This document shows positions 27,370-36,634 of a DNA stretch of 64,000 nt, one piece after another. The DNA comes from Lentimicrobiaceae bacterium. Lineage in GTDB: Bacteria; Bacteroidota; Bacteroidia; Bacteroidales; JALOCA01. Made by a program: the position numbers and the translations under genes. The stretch is from contig JALOCA010000014.1 in the NCBI GenBank assembly GCA_023227965.1, positions 1 through 64,000 on the forward strand, given 5' to 3'. A model generated the notes under the pieces. It ran no database searches. It saw only the letters and a list, made by a program, of their open reading frames with translations, and was not told where the DNA came from. Within the stretch, counting starts at the first letter, position 1. Each line of letters begins with the position of its first letter.

Positions 27370-29016
27370 CTATTTTAGCGGATAAACTTCTTCGCCGTTA
27401 CTGAATGTCATTATTATTTTTACATGTGGCAATGATGATTCGGGTAAGGTCATTATGTCGCCATCCAATACCACAAAATCAGCAGCTTTCCCAGATTCGA
27501 GGCTGCCTTTCTCCTTTTCTTCGAATGCACCTTTTGCAGCCCAGATAGTTATGGAACGTAATGCTTCTTCCCGTGTAAGTGCATTTTCGATTTGGAAGCC
27601 GCTTTCGGGTTTGCCATTCGTATTTTTACGGGATACTGCAGCATAAAAAGTCAGCAATGGGCTGATATTTTCGATGGGAAAGTCTGTTCCATTGATAATC
27701 CATCCGTTTTGATTGAGCAATTTTTTATAGGCATAGGCATTTTTCAGCCGTTCTTCACCTAAACGTTGTCCCGCCCAAAACATGTCAGAAGTGGCGTGTG
27801 TGGCTTGTACCGAGGGAATTACCGAAAATTTTTCAAATACTGCAAAATCGGAAGGGCTTACTATTTGGGCATGTTCAATTCGCCATCGTAAATCATTTTG
27901 GCCTTTTAATAGTTTTCCGTAGATGCCAAGCATCAGGTTAACTGCAGAATCGCCGATGCAATGGGTGTTTACCTGAAATCCATTTTGATAAGCCAGCCTG
28001 CAAAATGTTTCTAATTTTTTAACCGGATTAGCTAAAATACCCGTTTTATCGTCGGCGTCGCTATAAGGATTTTTTAGCAATGCACCCATAGAGCCCAATG
28101 CTCCATCGGCATATAATTTTACCGAAGCAATGTGCAAACGGTCGGTTTGGTATGTACCAACTTTTACATAAGTTTCAAAATTTTCTTCTGAAGGATTCAG
28201 CATGGCATACACTTTCATTTTCAAGACTCCCTGTTTCTGGAGTGAATCAATGATTGTAATTTCTCTTTTTTCGAGACCTGCATCGGCAACCGAAGTAAGC
28301 CCTACGGCAAAACAATTTTCCTGTGCCTTAACCAGCAATTGAGTAATAGATTCCACCGAAGGGCGCGGAACAGCATTCTTTGCTTTGTCAGCAGTGTTTT
28401 CGAGAAAAACGCCAGAAAGTTTTCCATCGTTCCAGACGGCTTCTTCTTTATTCATCAATGTATTTTCGTTAATGCCTGTCAGGCGCATAGCTTCTGAATT
28501 CAACAAAACGGCATGCCCGTCAACACGGGAAAGTACCACCGGGATATCAGGAAAAGCTTCGTTGAGTAACTTATTATCGGGAAAGTTTTTATCAGCCCAA
28601 AGATTCTGATCCCACCCCATGCCGGTAAGCCATCCGTTAGGAAATTTTTTTTGGTGCTCTTTAAGCCTTTGCAGCATTTCGGTATAGGAAGCTACACCAA
28701 ACAGGTCGGCTTTTTGTAAATTAAGTCCGTAGTGGTAAAAATGGCAATGACCGTCGTAAAAACCCGGATATACTGTTTTCCCCTGAAGGTCAATACTTTT
28801 ATTTGTTTTATACTTTCGGGTTATGGCTTTGGTGCTGCCGGTTTCTATTACTTTTCCATTTTTTACGGCAAGGCTTTCATGAAAGGAAAATTTTTTGTCA
28901 ACAGTATATACTTTACCGTTGTAAAGAACAATATCAGCATATTGACGACTAACAATACAGGAGTTCAACATAAGCAACAGGATACAAATTAGTAAACAAA
29001 AACGACGTAATATCAT
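27370..29016 (-). CDS. Amidohydrolase lipoprotein (YtcJ-like)
   Basis: The start at 29016 is chosen because MILRRFCLLICILLLMLNSC is a lipoprotein signal with the lipobox cysteine at residue 20, and because a promoter box at 29031-29038 lies between this ATG and the alternative start at 29049. The 548-residue product is a metal-dependent amidohydrolase of the YtcJ group: VYTVDKKFSFHESLAVKNGKV, the metal motif YPGFYDGHCHFYHYG (about 82-96), VNTHCIGDSAVN (about 355), WRIEHAQIV (about 379) and NGTDFPIENISPL (about 447). Members hydrolyse N-acyl or similar amide bonds; substrate unknown. Probably attached to the outer or inner membrane. Confidence 0.88.
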   Translation of the reverse strand: MILRRFCLLICILLLMLNSCIVSRQYADIVLYNGKVYTVDKKFSFHESLAVKNGKVIETGSTKAITRKYKTNKSIDLQGKTVYPGFYDGHCHFYHYGLNLQKADLFGVASYTEMLQRLKEHQKKFPNGWLTGMGWDQNLWADKNFPDNKLLNEAFPDIPVVLSRVDGHAVLLNSEAMRLTGINENTLMNKEEAVWNDGKLSGVFLENTADKAKNAVPRPSVESITQLLVKAQENCFAVGLTSVADAGLEKREITIIDSLQKQGVLKMKVYAMLNPSEENFETYVKVGTYQTDRLHIASVKLYADGALGSMGALLKNPYSDADDKTGILANPVKKLETFCRLAYQNGFQVNTHCIGDSAVNLMLGIYGKLLKGQNDLRWRIEHAQIVSPSDFAVFEKFSVIPSVQATHATSDMFWAGQRLGEERLKNAYAYKKLLNQNGWIINGTDFPIENISPLLTFYAAVSRKNTNGKPESGFQIENALTREEALRSITIWAAKGAFEEKEKGSLESGKAADFVVLDGDIMTLPESSLPHVKIIMTFSNGEEVYPLK

Positions 29017-29030
29017 GGATTCAATTTTTA

Positions 29031-29038
29031 CAAACGTA
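29031..29038 (-). promoter_or_regulatory. -7 promoter box of the amidohydrolase gene
   Basis: Minus-strand TACGTTTG (plus CAAACGTA) matches TAnnTTTG and lies 14 bases before the ATG at 29016. It supports that start. Confidence 0.55.
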
Positions 29039-29121
29039 CAAAAAACCATTTAAAAATATTTATGAACATTTACACTGTTGATATTTTTCAGAAAAAAAGA
29101 GGCAGTTTCAATTCCTTTTTA

Positions 29122-29129
29122 TACTTTTG
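29122..29129 (+). promoter_or_regulatory. -7 promoter box of the DUF6580 gene
   Basis: TACTTTTG matches TAnnTTTG and precedes the ATG at 29162 by 32 bases. Confidence 0.5.
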
Positions 29130-29161
29130 TCGTTTAGAACATAAATTTTATTATAAAAAAT

Positions 29162-29683
29162 ATGAACGGTAAAATTTTCACCCCTCGCTTTGTAGTAGTG
29201 ATCAGTACTATATTTATTGCAGCTTTCTGGCGTTTGATACCCCATATGCCTAATTTTACACCTGTCGCAGCGATTGCTTTATTTGCAGGTGCCTATGTTC
29301 AGCGCAAAAGCCTTGCTTTTTTGATACCCATGCTTGCTTTACTTATCAGCGATGTGTTTTTAGGATTTCATGATACGATGTGGGCAGTGTATCTTTCATT
29401 TGCTATTACCGTATCTCTCGGAATGGTAATCCGGAACAGGAAAAGTATTGTAAATATAGCGCTGGTTGCCGTATCTTCTTCGGTTTTGTTTTTTATCATT
29501 ACCAATTTTGCCGCATGGTTGAGTGGGATGATGCTTTACCCGATGAATTTCCAGGGGCTTATGCTTTGCTACGAAGCTGCCATACCCTTTTTCCGTAACG
29601 AAATTGCAGGTACCCTTTTATATTCTACAGTATTATTCGGAAGTTTCTATTTTGTAGAAAAACGTTTGCCTGCCAGAGCTTAA
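29162..29683 (+). CDS. Integral membrane protein, DUF6580 family
   Basis: A 173-residue protein with about five membrane helices and no signal peptide cleavage site. The block WRLIPHMPNFTPVAAIALFAGAYV (about 23-46) followed by LIPMLALLISDVFLGFH (about 54-70) is typical of DUF6580, a family of small membrane proteins of unknown function resembling the S-component fold of ECF-type transporters. The C-terminal FFRNEIAGTLLYSTVLFGSFYFVEKR is also conserved. No transport ATPase is adjacent. Terminator downstream. Confidence 0.8.
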   Translation: MNGKIFTPRFVVVISTIFIAAFWRLIPHMPNFTPVAAIALFAGAYVQRKSLAFLIPMLALLISDVFLGFHDTMWAVYLSFAITVSLGMVIRNRKSIVNIALVAVSSSVLFFIITNFAAWLSGMMLYPMNFQGLMLCYEAAIPFFRNEIAGTLLYSTVLFGSFYFVEKRLPARA

Positions 29684-29702
29684 TACTGAACGAAACAGGA
29701 TG

Positions 29703-29730
29703 AAAGCAGGGTTTTTTCCCTGCTTTTTTT
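29703..29730 (+). terminator. Intrinsic terminator after the DUF6580 gene
   Basis: AAAGCAGGG (29703-29711) pairs with CCCTGCTTT (29718-29726) over a T6 loop, followed by more T. The 3' end of the convergent GroES-like gene is just beyond. Confidence 0.85.
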
Positions 29731-29740
29731 ATGTCCGGGC

Positions 29741-30115
29741 TTATTCCTCGTATCGTTCGAGCAGCAAAATGGATTGTTGCGGAACGATAAAGTATTTTTC
29801 GTCGTTATAAACAATTTCGATGGCACCTTTTTGCAGGAAAATGGCAAGATCGCCTATTTTAGCCTGTAATGGGATGTAACGGATAGTTTCTTCCTTTGCC
29901 TTCCAGAGTTCATCGGTATCATCGCCGGGCAAGGAAACAGGATAACCCGGACCTGTTTTAATAATATAGCCCGATTGTATTTCTTCTTTTTCCTTATAGC
30001 CGGGTGGCAGGTATAACCCTCCTTTCGATTTGTTTGCTAAAGATCTGGGCTTAATTAATACCCGGTCGCCCACTACAATTAATTGCCGTAACTGATTTTC
30101 TTTACTATTTTCCAT
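29741..30115 (-). CDS. GroES-family co-chaperonin-like protein
   Basis: A 124-residue protein with one Cpn10 domain: VVGDRVLIKPRSLANKSKGGLYLPPGYKEKEEIQSGYIIKTGPG covers the strands and the mobile-loop region (about 13-58), and GDLAIFLQKGAIEIVYNDEKYFIVPQQSILL ends it. It is longer than canonical GroES (about 95 residues) because of a 20-residue insert (residues 60-83, DDTDELWKAKEETIRYIPL). No groEL is adjacent, so this is a paralogue rather than the main GroES. Role unclear. Confidence 0.82.
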   Translation of the reverse strand: MENSKENQLRQLIVVGDRVLIKPRSLANKSKGGLYLPPGYKEKEEIQSGYIIKTGPGYPVSLPGDDTDELWKAKEETIRYIPLQAKIGDLAIFLQKGAIEIVYNDEKYFIVPQQSILLLERYEE

Positions 30116-30551
30116 AAATTTAAAAAGACAAATTTACAATATCATTTTATTATTAAGCAACGTAAAACAAATGTATGGATTTTTACAAATCAAATTATTA
30201 TTTTACCCTCATTTAATCCATAGAGGCTTTGCAATTGATTTGCAGGGAATGGTAACAATACAAATCGTTTGCTTTGCAAGACAACAGCTTTGGGGTACTG
30301 GTACAAACATAGTTGGCTGATGCCCTGTTAAAGTAGGGGGCAAAGCTGTAAAGGCACAAAGTATTCATAACAATTTTAAAATAGATGAAACTATGTATTG
30401 CTATTTACATTACCTGGGTCAGGTATAGTATTCATCTTCCAAATTATTTACTCATATCTGAACGGAAAGCCTATCTATAAAATGAATTTTTTTCTGTTAA
30501 TTCCGTAACGAGTATTCTGTATAGTGATGCCGGTTTTCATAGATAATTTTT
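30116..30551. other. Long intergenic stretch upstream of mutL
   Basis: No convincing gene is present in this stretch. It contains a small hairpin TACCTG/CAGGTA (30409-30425 region) and several partly repeated words (TTTGCAA, GGGGCAAAGCTG). The two flanking genes diverge, so promoters for both should lie here; only the mutL -7 box is clear. Confidence 0.4.
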
Positions 30552-30559
30552 TACCTTTG
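30552..30559 (+). promoter_or_regulatory. -7 promoter box of mutL
   Basis: TACCTTTG matches TAnnTTTG. It lies 73 bases before the mutL ATG, leaving a leader of roughly 65 bases. Confidence 0.5.
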
Positions 30560-30632
30560 TAGGGAATTTTTTTGTTATTTCTGCGTTAATGTAATATTTG
30601 TCAGCAAATTATTTTATTACTCCGATTAACTT

Positions 30633-32444
30633 ATGCACGATATCATCCGATTACTGCCCGATTCGGTAGCCAACCAGATAGCTGCAGGCGAAGTGATCCA
30701 GCGCCCGGCTTCTGCCGTGAAGGAATTACTCGAAAACGCCATTGATGCCGGAGCTACAGAAGTTCAACTGAATATTAAGGATGCAGGAAAAACGCTAATT
30801 CAGGTGGTGGACAACGGCTGTGGAATGTCGGTTTCGGATGCCCGGATGAGTTTTGAACGCCATGCCACTTCAAAAATACGGGAAGCCAATGATTTGTTTG
30901 CCATACGTACTATGGGCTTCCGGGGCGAGGCGCTAGCTTCGGTTGCGGCTATTGCCCAGGTTGAGTTGAAAACGAAAAGAGCAGAAGACGAATTGGGCAC
31001 ACGTATTGAAGTAGAGGGTTCGGTGGTTAAAGATCAGCAGCCTTGTGTATGCCAGGATGGCACAGTTTTATCAGTTAAGAATTTATTTTTTAACGTGCCT
31101 GCCCGCAGGGTGTTCCTTAAATCACTTCTTGCCGAAACCAACCATATCCTCGACGAATTCTACAGGGTAGCCATTGCCCGGAACGAAATCGCTTTCTCAT
31201 TTTTCCATAATGAAAAAAACGTTTTTTCTCTTTCAAAATCGTCGTTGAAACAACGAATTGTTGCACTTATGGGCAATACTTATAACGAAAGATTGATCCC
31301 TGTTGAATCGTCCACTTCGGCTATTACCATCGGTGGTTTTATCGGGAAACCCGAATTTGCCCGGAAAACACGGGGTGAACAATTCTTTTTTGTAAACAGG
31401 AGGTTTATCAAACATGCTTACCTCCATCATTCGGTTGAAAATGCCTTCCTCGAACTACTTCCGCATAATACTTACCCTTCTTATTTCCTTTTTATTGAAG
31501 TTGACCCCAAAACGATTGACATCAATATTCATCCCACTAAGACAGAGGTAAATTTTCAGGACAGTAAAATAGTATATGCTGTTTTGCAATCAGCAGTGAA
31601 ACAAGCTCTCGGCAAATACAGCCTTACTCCGTCCCTTGATTTTGAAACCGAAAGAAGTCTTGATATTCCGCCTCTTGTCGGGGGACAAATGCCCAAACCT
31701 CCCACAATAACGATAAACCCTGATTACAATCCTTTTGGAAATATCCGGCAGGGATTTGAAAGAAATTTTACCCATAACCGTGATATAGAGAAACTTTTTT
31801 CGGCTGGCTCCTCGAAAGATATTCCTCCCTCAGTGCAGCAAAACATGACGGTAGAATGGGATGAAGATACAGAAATACAGCAAAATAAAGCAATATTTTC
31901 GATACAAAAGCGCTATATTGTTTGCAATATTAAATCAGGATTAATGATTATTGATTTGCAAAAAGCCCGGGAACGCATACTGTTCGACCGCCTAATGTCG
32001 GAAATGGAAAATAATCAGGAAAGTGCACAACAATTGCTGTTTCCGCATACGGTACATCTCACGGGTACTGATGCAGAGGTACTTCTATCTTTGTTACCTC
32101 AACTGCAGAACATTGGCTTCGAGATAAGCCAGTTTGGAAAAAATACATTTATTGTAAATGGAGTTCCTGCCAGCATGTCAGAATTCGATATTCAGTTGCT
32201 CCTTGAAGATATGGTTGAAAATTTTAACAAGCAGAAAACCGACCTTACCATTGATAAAAAAACTAACCTTGCTTTTTCGATTGCAAAAAGTTTAACATCA
32301 AAACTACCACAAAATTTACCCGAAAAAGCCATGCAAACATTAATTGATCAGTTGTTTGCTTCAAGCATTCCCCATACTTCACCTTCAGGGAAACCTACAC
32401 TTACAATAATTAATTTTGAAGAAATAAGTTCAAGGTTTAAATAA
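30633..32444 (+). CDS. mutL: DNA mismatch repair protein MutL with degenerate endonuclease motif
   Basis: A 603-residue MutL. The GHKL ATPase is intact: IAAGEVIQRPASAVKELLENAIDAGAT (about 16-42), DNGCGM (59-64), TMGFRGEAL-block (about 90-100) and the transducer ending DINIHPTKTEV. The C-terminal dimerisation domain is present, but where endonuclease-type MutL proteins have DQHAxxExxxxE this protein has DLQKARERILFD (about 445-456), and the later cysteine motifs read ASSIPHTSP without cysteine. It coordinates MutS with downstream strand removal; whether this one still nicks DNA is doubtful. Downstream genes are two rhomboids 51 bases away. Confidence 0.95.
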   Translation: MHDIIRLLPDSVANQIAAGEVIQRPASAVKELLENAIDAGATEVQLNIKDAGKTLIQVVDNGCGMSVSDARMSFERHATSKIREANDLFAIRTMGFRGEALASVAAIAQVELKTKRAEDELGTRIEVEGSVVKDQQPCVCQDGTVLSVKNLFFNVPARRVFLKSLLAETNHILDEFYRVAIARNEIAFSFFHNEKNVFSLSKSSLKQRIVALMGNTYNERLIPVESSTSAITIGGFIGKPEFARKTRGEQFFFVNRRFIKHAYLHHSVENAFLELLPHNTYPSYFLFIEVDPKTIDINIHPTKTEVNFQDSKIVYAVLQSAVKQALGKYSLTPSLDFETERSLDIPPLVGGQMPKPPTITINPDYNPFGNIRQGFERNFTHNRDIEKLFSAGSSKDIPPSVQQNMTVEWDEDTEIQQNKAIFSIQKRYIVCNIKSGLMIIDLQKARERILFDRLMSEMENNQESAQQLLFPHTVHLTGTDAEVLLSLLPQLQNIGFEISQFGKNTFIVNGVPASMSEFDIQLLLEDMVENFNKQKTDLTIDKKTNLAFSIAKSLTSKLPQNLPEKAMQTLIDQLFASSIPHTSPSGKPTLTIINFEEISSRFK

Positions 32445-32495
32445 TTTGTATGATATTTGATAAGATAAAAATTAATATAAATAAGAATAAAAAAG

Positions 32496-33350
32496 ATGGA
32501 TCAATATAGTCCGACAGGATTCAGGATTCTCCCCCCCGTAGTAAAAAATTTACTGATAGCCAATATCGTATTTTTTTTGGCAACTATTATTTCCGACCAG
32601 CTTTTTCGTACTGACCTTACCGATTTTCTGGGGTTACATTATTTTCAGGCAGAAAAATTTCGCCCTTACCAGTTCATTACTTACATGTTTATGCACGGTG
32701 GTTTTGCGCATATTTTCTTTAATATGTTTGCTTTATGGATGTTTGGAAATGCTTTGGAAAATATTTGGGGTCCTAAACGGTTCCTGATCTATTATTTGGT
32801 AACAGGTGTGGGTGCAGCACTTACCCATTACATTATCCTTTATTTTCAAATAGAACCCGACCTAAGGCTAATGAATGCTTTTATTGCAAATCCTGATACC
32901 GGAAATCTTGCAGCATTAATTAGCAATCATCAATTTCAGATAAGTGCCTATTCGGGCGAAATCGTTAACCAGTTTGAAAGTTTTCGTAGTAATGTTAAAA
33001 TTCTTCAGTTCGATCCCACTAATCATGCTGCCTTGCAAGGTGTAATAAATTTTGTAACAGAGTATAAGGAATATTACCTCAATATGCCAAATGTGGTAGG
33101 AGCTTCGGGGGCAGTTTTCGGATTGTTGCTTGCTTTTGGAATGTTGTTTCCCAATTCAACAATTTACATTTATTTTGCAATACCTATAAAGGCAAAATGG
33201 TTTGTAATTCTTTACGGTGCCATCGAATTATACATGGGAATTTCTGGAAGTCAATCCAATGTTGCCCATTTTGCACATCTTGGAGGTATGATTTTTGGTT
33301 TCTTTCTTATTTTATACTGGAATAAAAAAATAAACAGGAATAATTATTGA
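32496..33350 (+). CDS. Rhomboid-family intramembrane serine protease 1
   Basis: A 284-residue membrane protein with six or more helices. Rhomboid motifs: FMHGGFAHIFFNMFALWMFG (about 66-85; HxxxN), GASGAVFGLLLAF with the catalytic serine (about 204-216) and VAHFAHLGGMIFGF with the catalytic histidine (about 257-270). An unusually long loop (about 125-195) separates helices 3 and 4. It cleaves membrane-spanning substrates; targets unknown. Its stop overlaps the start of the next rhomboid gene by 4 bases, so translation is coupled. Confidence 0.93.
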   Translation: MDQYSPTGFRILPPVVKNLLIANIVFFLATIISDQLFRTDLTDFLGLHYFQAEKFRPYQFITYMFMHGGFAHIFFNMFALWMFGNALENIWGPKRFLIYYLVTGVGAALTHYIILYFQIEPDLRLMNAFIANPDTGNLAALISNHQFQISAYSGEIVNQFESFRSNVKILQFDPTNHAALQGVINFVTEYKEYYLNMPNVVGASGAVFGLLLAFGMLFPNSTIYIYFAIPIKAKWFVILYGAIELYMGISGSQSNVAHFAHLGGMIFGFFLILYWNKKINRNNY

Positions 33351-34282
33351 TTATGCAATACCCAACGAATAATCCCTTTGCAGATGTAAAGCTGTTTTTT
33401 AGCAGAAAATCAGTGCTCTCTCAATTGATTATCGTTAATGTAGGCGTTTATGTATTGGTTAGTATTGTTTCACTTTTTTTCTTTCTTTTTCAAATAAATC
33501 CTGAGGCAACCGGCGTTTCCGGTATTACCAAACTGGTTTACTGGCTTGCAGTTCCTGCTGATATACATTCTATAATAGCCAAACCTTGGACGCTGATTAC
33601 TTACATGTTTCTTCACGAAAATTTTCTGCATTTATTTTTTAATATGATTGTTCTCTATTTTAGCGGAAAAATATTTCTGGAGTATCTTAGTGAAAGACAA
33701 CTGTTGGGAGTTTATATCTTTGGGGGCATAGCTGGTGCATTGGTGTACATAGTGTCATACAATGTGTTCCCGGTTTTCAGCCCTGTATTGCCGGTTTCTG
33801 TTGCCCTGGGAGCTTCCGCTTCCGTCTTATCCATATTGGTGGCTATTGCAGCGTATGTACCCCAATACAATGTACAACTGATTATTTTTGGTAGAGTTAA
33901 ACTGAAATATTTAGCTATTGCATTTGTAGTCATTGATTTACTCAGTATTGAACGGGAAAATCCAGGAGGACATATTGCCCATCTCGGGGGTGCTTTGTGG
34001 GGAATTGTTTATATTTACTTTTTTCTGCAAAAACCGTTTATGAGTAAGGTACCTTCGTTTTCCTTGAATAAATATTGGAACAAAGTATTTACAAAGAAAT
34101 CGAAGTTAAAAAAAGTTTATTCCGGTACACGTCCTGTTACTGATGAAGAATACAATGCACGAAGGGCTGCTAATCAGAAGAAAATGGATAAAGTACTGGA
34201 TAAAATTTCGAAATCAGGATATAACAGTTTAACCACGGAAGAAAAAGAGTTTTTATTCTGGTCGAGCAACGGAAAACGATAA
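33347..34282 (+). CDS. Rhomboid-family intramembrane serine protease 2
   Basis: A 311-residue paralogue of the preceding gene. FLHENFLHLFFNMIVLYFSG (about 86-105), LGASASVLSILVAIA with the serine (about 149-163) and GGHIAHLGGALWG with the histidine (about 206-218) are all present, so it should be active. After the last helix there is a soluble, lysine-rich tail of about 80 residues (KKMDKVLDKISKSGYNSL), a DUF6576-like helical tail commonly seen in Bacteroidota rhomboids. The overlap with the upstream gene suggests that the pair works together or on related substrates. Confidence 0.92.
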   Translation: MIMQYPTNNPFADVKLFFSRKSVLSQLIIVNVGVYVLVSIVSLFFFLFQINPEATGVSGITKLVYWLAVPADIHSIIAKPWTLITYMFLHENFLHLFFNMIVLYFSGKIFLEYLSERQLLGVYIFGGIAGALVYIVSYNVFPVFSPVLPVSVALGASASVLSILVAIAAYVPQYNVQLIIFGRVKLKYLAIAFVVIDLLSIERENPGGHIAHLGGALWGIVYIYFFLQKPFMSKVPSFSLNKYWNKVFTKKSKLKKVYSGTRPVTDEEYNARRAANQKKMDKVLDKISKSGYNSLTTEEKEFLFWSSNGKR

Positions 34283-34317
34283 AAAAAACTATTCACATAA
34301 CTTGGTGAAAGAATAGT

Positions 34318-35457
34318 ATGAAAAAGAAGAAAAAATTAAGTTTTATAGGAAAAATATTTCTTTTTTTTAATCTTATCGTAATAGTTTTATTATTATTATC
34401 ATATACTGCAAGTTGGATTCCTCCCGACAGGTGGTGGGCTTTTTCTTTTTTAGGAATTGCCTACCCGGTATTTTTTGTTATCAACGTCGTATTTGTTGTA
34501 ATATGGTTGATTACCAGTAGAAAAAAATATTTTCTTCTTTCACTTTTTGCATTACTTTTGGGTTGGAACCATATCCGGTCGTACGTCAGTTTTCATAGTA
34601 AAACTCCTGAAGAAACCATAAGCCCCCGCTTAAAAATTATGTCGTTCAATGTTCGTATGTTTGACCTTTATAATTGGGAAAATCAAAAAAACATTTATAC
34701 CCGTAACAGTATTTTTGATCTTATTAAAAAGAAAGACCCTGATATTTTATGCATCCAGGAATTTTTTTCCGATTCTGATAAGAAACGTAATTTCAATACC
34801 CTTGACACTCTTGTTAAATTGCAGAGGGCTAAATATGCCCATGTGGATTATTTTAAAAATTTTAACCGATTAGAGCATTGGGGCATGGTAACCTTCAGCG
34901 CTTACCCCATTATAAAAATGGATCGTTTCCAATTTTGCAACAGCGAGAATAACTATATGATATACACTGATATATTGTACATGGGTGATACACTACGTGT
35001 TTTTAATATCCATTTTGAATCTATCAGGTTGGGGAAAGAGGATTTGCTATTTGTTGAAGATGTTACTGGTAATACTGCAGAAAAACAAGATATTACATTT
35101 GGAACAAAAAAAATATACTGGAAGCTGAAAGCTGCTTTTCAAAAAAGGGCGAAACAGGCGAGAGAAGCTGTAGAACTTATCAAAAAATCACCCCATCCTG
35201 TACTTGTTTGTGGCGATTTTAACGATACTCCTTCTTCTTATGTTTATCATCAAATGACTCAACAGCTTAATGATGCTTTTGTTACTAGTGGAAATGGATT
35301 GGGAAAAACCTATGCGGGAAATATTCCTTCATTCAGAATAGATTACATATTATACGACAATCATTTTAACGCTTATAATTTTCAGATCATTAAAAAAAAG
35401 TTTTCTGATCATTTTCCCGTCAGTTGTGTTTTACAACCTAAAATGGAAATTAAATAA
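34318..35457 (+). CDS. Membrane-anchored endonuclease/exonuclease/phosphatase-family protein
   Basis: A 379-residue protein. Three membrane helices occupy residues 10-85; the rest is an EEP domain: KIMSFNVRMFD (about 103-113), DILCIQEFF with the metal-binding Glu (about 141-149), NIHFES, HPVLVCGDFNDTPSS (about 291-305), RIDYILYD and the final SDHFPV (about 364-369). All catalytic positions appear present. The active site probably faces the periplasm. The substrate could be nucleic acid, phosphoinositide-like lipid or sphingolipid; not decidable. Same strand as the rhomboids (35-base gap), so possibly one operon with mutL. Its last 8 bases overlap the convergent phosphatase gene. Confidence 0.85.
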   Translation: MKKKKKLSFIGKIFLFFNLIVIVLLLLSYTASWIPPDRWWAFSFLGIAYPVFFVINVVFVVIWLITSRKKYFLLSLFALLLGWNHIRSYVSFHSKTPEETISPRLKIMSFNVRMFDLYNWENQKNIYTRNSIFDLIKKKDPDILCIQEFFSDSDKKRNFNTLDTLVKLQRAKYAHVDYFKNFNRLEHWGMVTFSAYPIIKMDRFQFCNSENNYMIYTDILYMGDTLRVFNIHFESIRLGKEDLLFVEDVTGNTAEKQDITFGTKKIYWKLKAAFQKRAKQAREAVELIKKSPHPVLVCGDFNDTPSSYVYHQMTQQLNDAFVTSGNGLGKTYAGNIPSFRIDYILYDNHFNAYNFQIIKKKFSDHFPVSCVLQPKMEIK

Positions 35458-36634
35458 ACTCCATGTGGGTTTCTTTAAGGTATTTCTCTTCTAAAAGGCG
35501 TGCTATTCGTCTGACAACGGTGCGCCGGATTTCGAGTTCGACAGGTAAATTGGGATCCTGATGAGCAATGTTAATTCGAGTACCAATAATAAAAAAAATT
35601 TCATCACTTTCAAGAAGCATTTTTGTAATTTTATCGGCAGGACCTTTTGAAAATTTATAGTTATTTGTATAAACACGAAGAATTTCAGCTACTTTCCCCA
35701 GTGTAAGGATGCCTTCAGTTACAAGGTCAATACTTGGCATGAATGAAATAGGTGGTAAATCCGGGTCGTCAAAATCGAAGCTGTCCTGAATTTCGAGTTG
35801 AAGCTCTCTTGCAATAATATCGCTGGTAGTAGCTCCGGAAATAATTTTTTTGCCGTTGAAATTTTTTACCCTTTCAGCTAATTTTTTGTCATTTTCTTCT
35901 TCAAAAGGAGGACCTGTGCAAACGAGTAAAGTTCTGGGCTGCCTGAAATAAATTACTGCGCAGCTACTGTCGTCTTTTGAATGGTAATGGTCGTTAATGT
36001 GTGCAAAATTAACTACTTTGGCTGCAAGACGAGTTGCCGAAAGGGTAGGCTCATGGGTAATCAGTTCGTGAACATACTCCTGCAGGTTATCGCGGCCCCA
36101 GCCAAAAAGATATTTATCACTTCCCAATCCCGATTGGGTTATGCCATCGGAACAGAAAATAATACGGTCTTCCTTTTCAGGGTAAAAGCTACAGTATAAT
36201 AATTCTTTACCTGCATTTTTTTCTCCTTCCATCATAATACAATTCCATTCAGGTTCGTAAATTTTATTTTTCCTGATGATAATAGCATGAGGATTGTCGT
36301 ATTCAAGAATTTTTGTTTCTCCATCATATTCTATGTCTATGATGGTAAAGGTGGCATAGCTCATTTTTCGGTCGCTGCAAACCGGTAAGGTGTGCATAAT
36401 TATGTCGGCTATTTTTTGAAAATCACGATGTTCTTCAGTAAAATTGAGCGCCATGGTAGCCGTTAATGTGGAAAGCATGTTGGCTTTTACGCCATGTCCC
36501 ATTCCATCGCTCAGTACGGCAATAATGCGGTTTTCTTCTTTTATTTTTTTAGAAAGGAAAATATCTCCGCAAATTCGCTCGCCTTCATGATTTTTTTGCT
36601 GACAGTTTACTTCAATGAAAAAATCTGATTTCAT
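35450..36634 (-). CDS. SpoIIE/PP2C-type serine phosphatase of the hydrogen-sensing arm
   Basis: A 394-residue protein. The N-terminal 230 residues are a PP2C/SpoIIE phosphatase: IAVLSDGMGHGVKANMLSTLTATMAL (about 37-62) carries the metal-binding Asp and the DGxGxG loop; FCSDGITQSG (about 152-161) and SKDDSSCAVIYF (about 219-230) supply further metal-binding Asp. The remaining 160 residues, starting LLVCTGPP and ending in helical REIRRTVVRRIARLLEEK, form a second domain I cannot name. Its ATG overlaps by 4 bases the stop of the H-cluster/PAS sensor gene, so the two are cotranslated. A phosphatase beside an H-cluster sensor is the arrangement of the sensory [FeFe] group C3 hydrogenases. Confidence 0.87.
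   Translation of the reverse strand: MKSDFFIEVNCQQKNHEGERICGDIFLSKKIKEENRIIAVLSDGMGHGVKANMLSTLTATMALNFTEEHRDFQKIADIIMHTLPVCSDRKMSYATFTIIDIEYDGETKILEYDNPHAIIIRKNKIYEPEWNCIMMEGEKNAGKELLYCSFYPEKEDRIIFCSDGITQSGLGSDKYLFGWGRDNLQEYVHELITHEPTLSATRLAAKVVNFAHINDHYHSKDDSSCAVIYFRQPRTLLVCTGPPFEEENDKKLAERVKNFNGKKIISGATTSDIIARELQLEIQDSFDFDDPDLPPISFMPSIDLVTEGILTLGKVAEILRVYTNNYKFSKGPADKITKMLLESDEIFFIIGTRINIAHQDPNLPVELEIRRTVVRRIARLLEEKYLKETHMEFI

Noticed and set aside
30380..30450. Possible TPP riboswitch fragment on the minus strand (ACCTGACCCAGGTAATG resembles the THI-box 3' end)
   Set aside because: The CTGAGA element and the closing stems are missing and the downstream gene is GroES-like, not thiamine-related.
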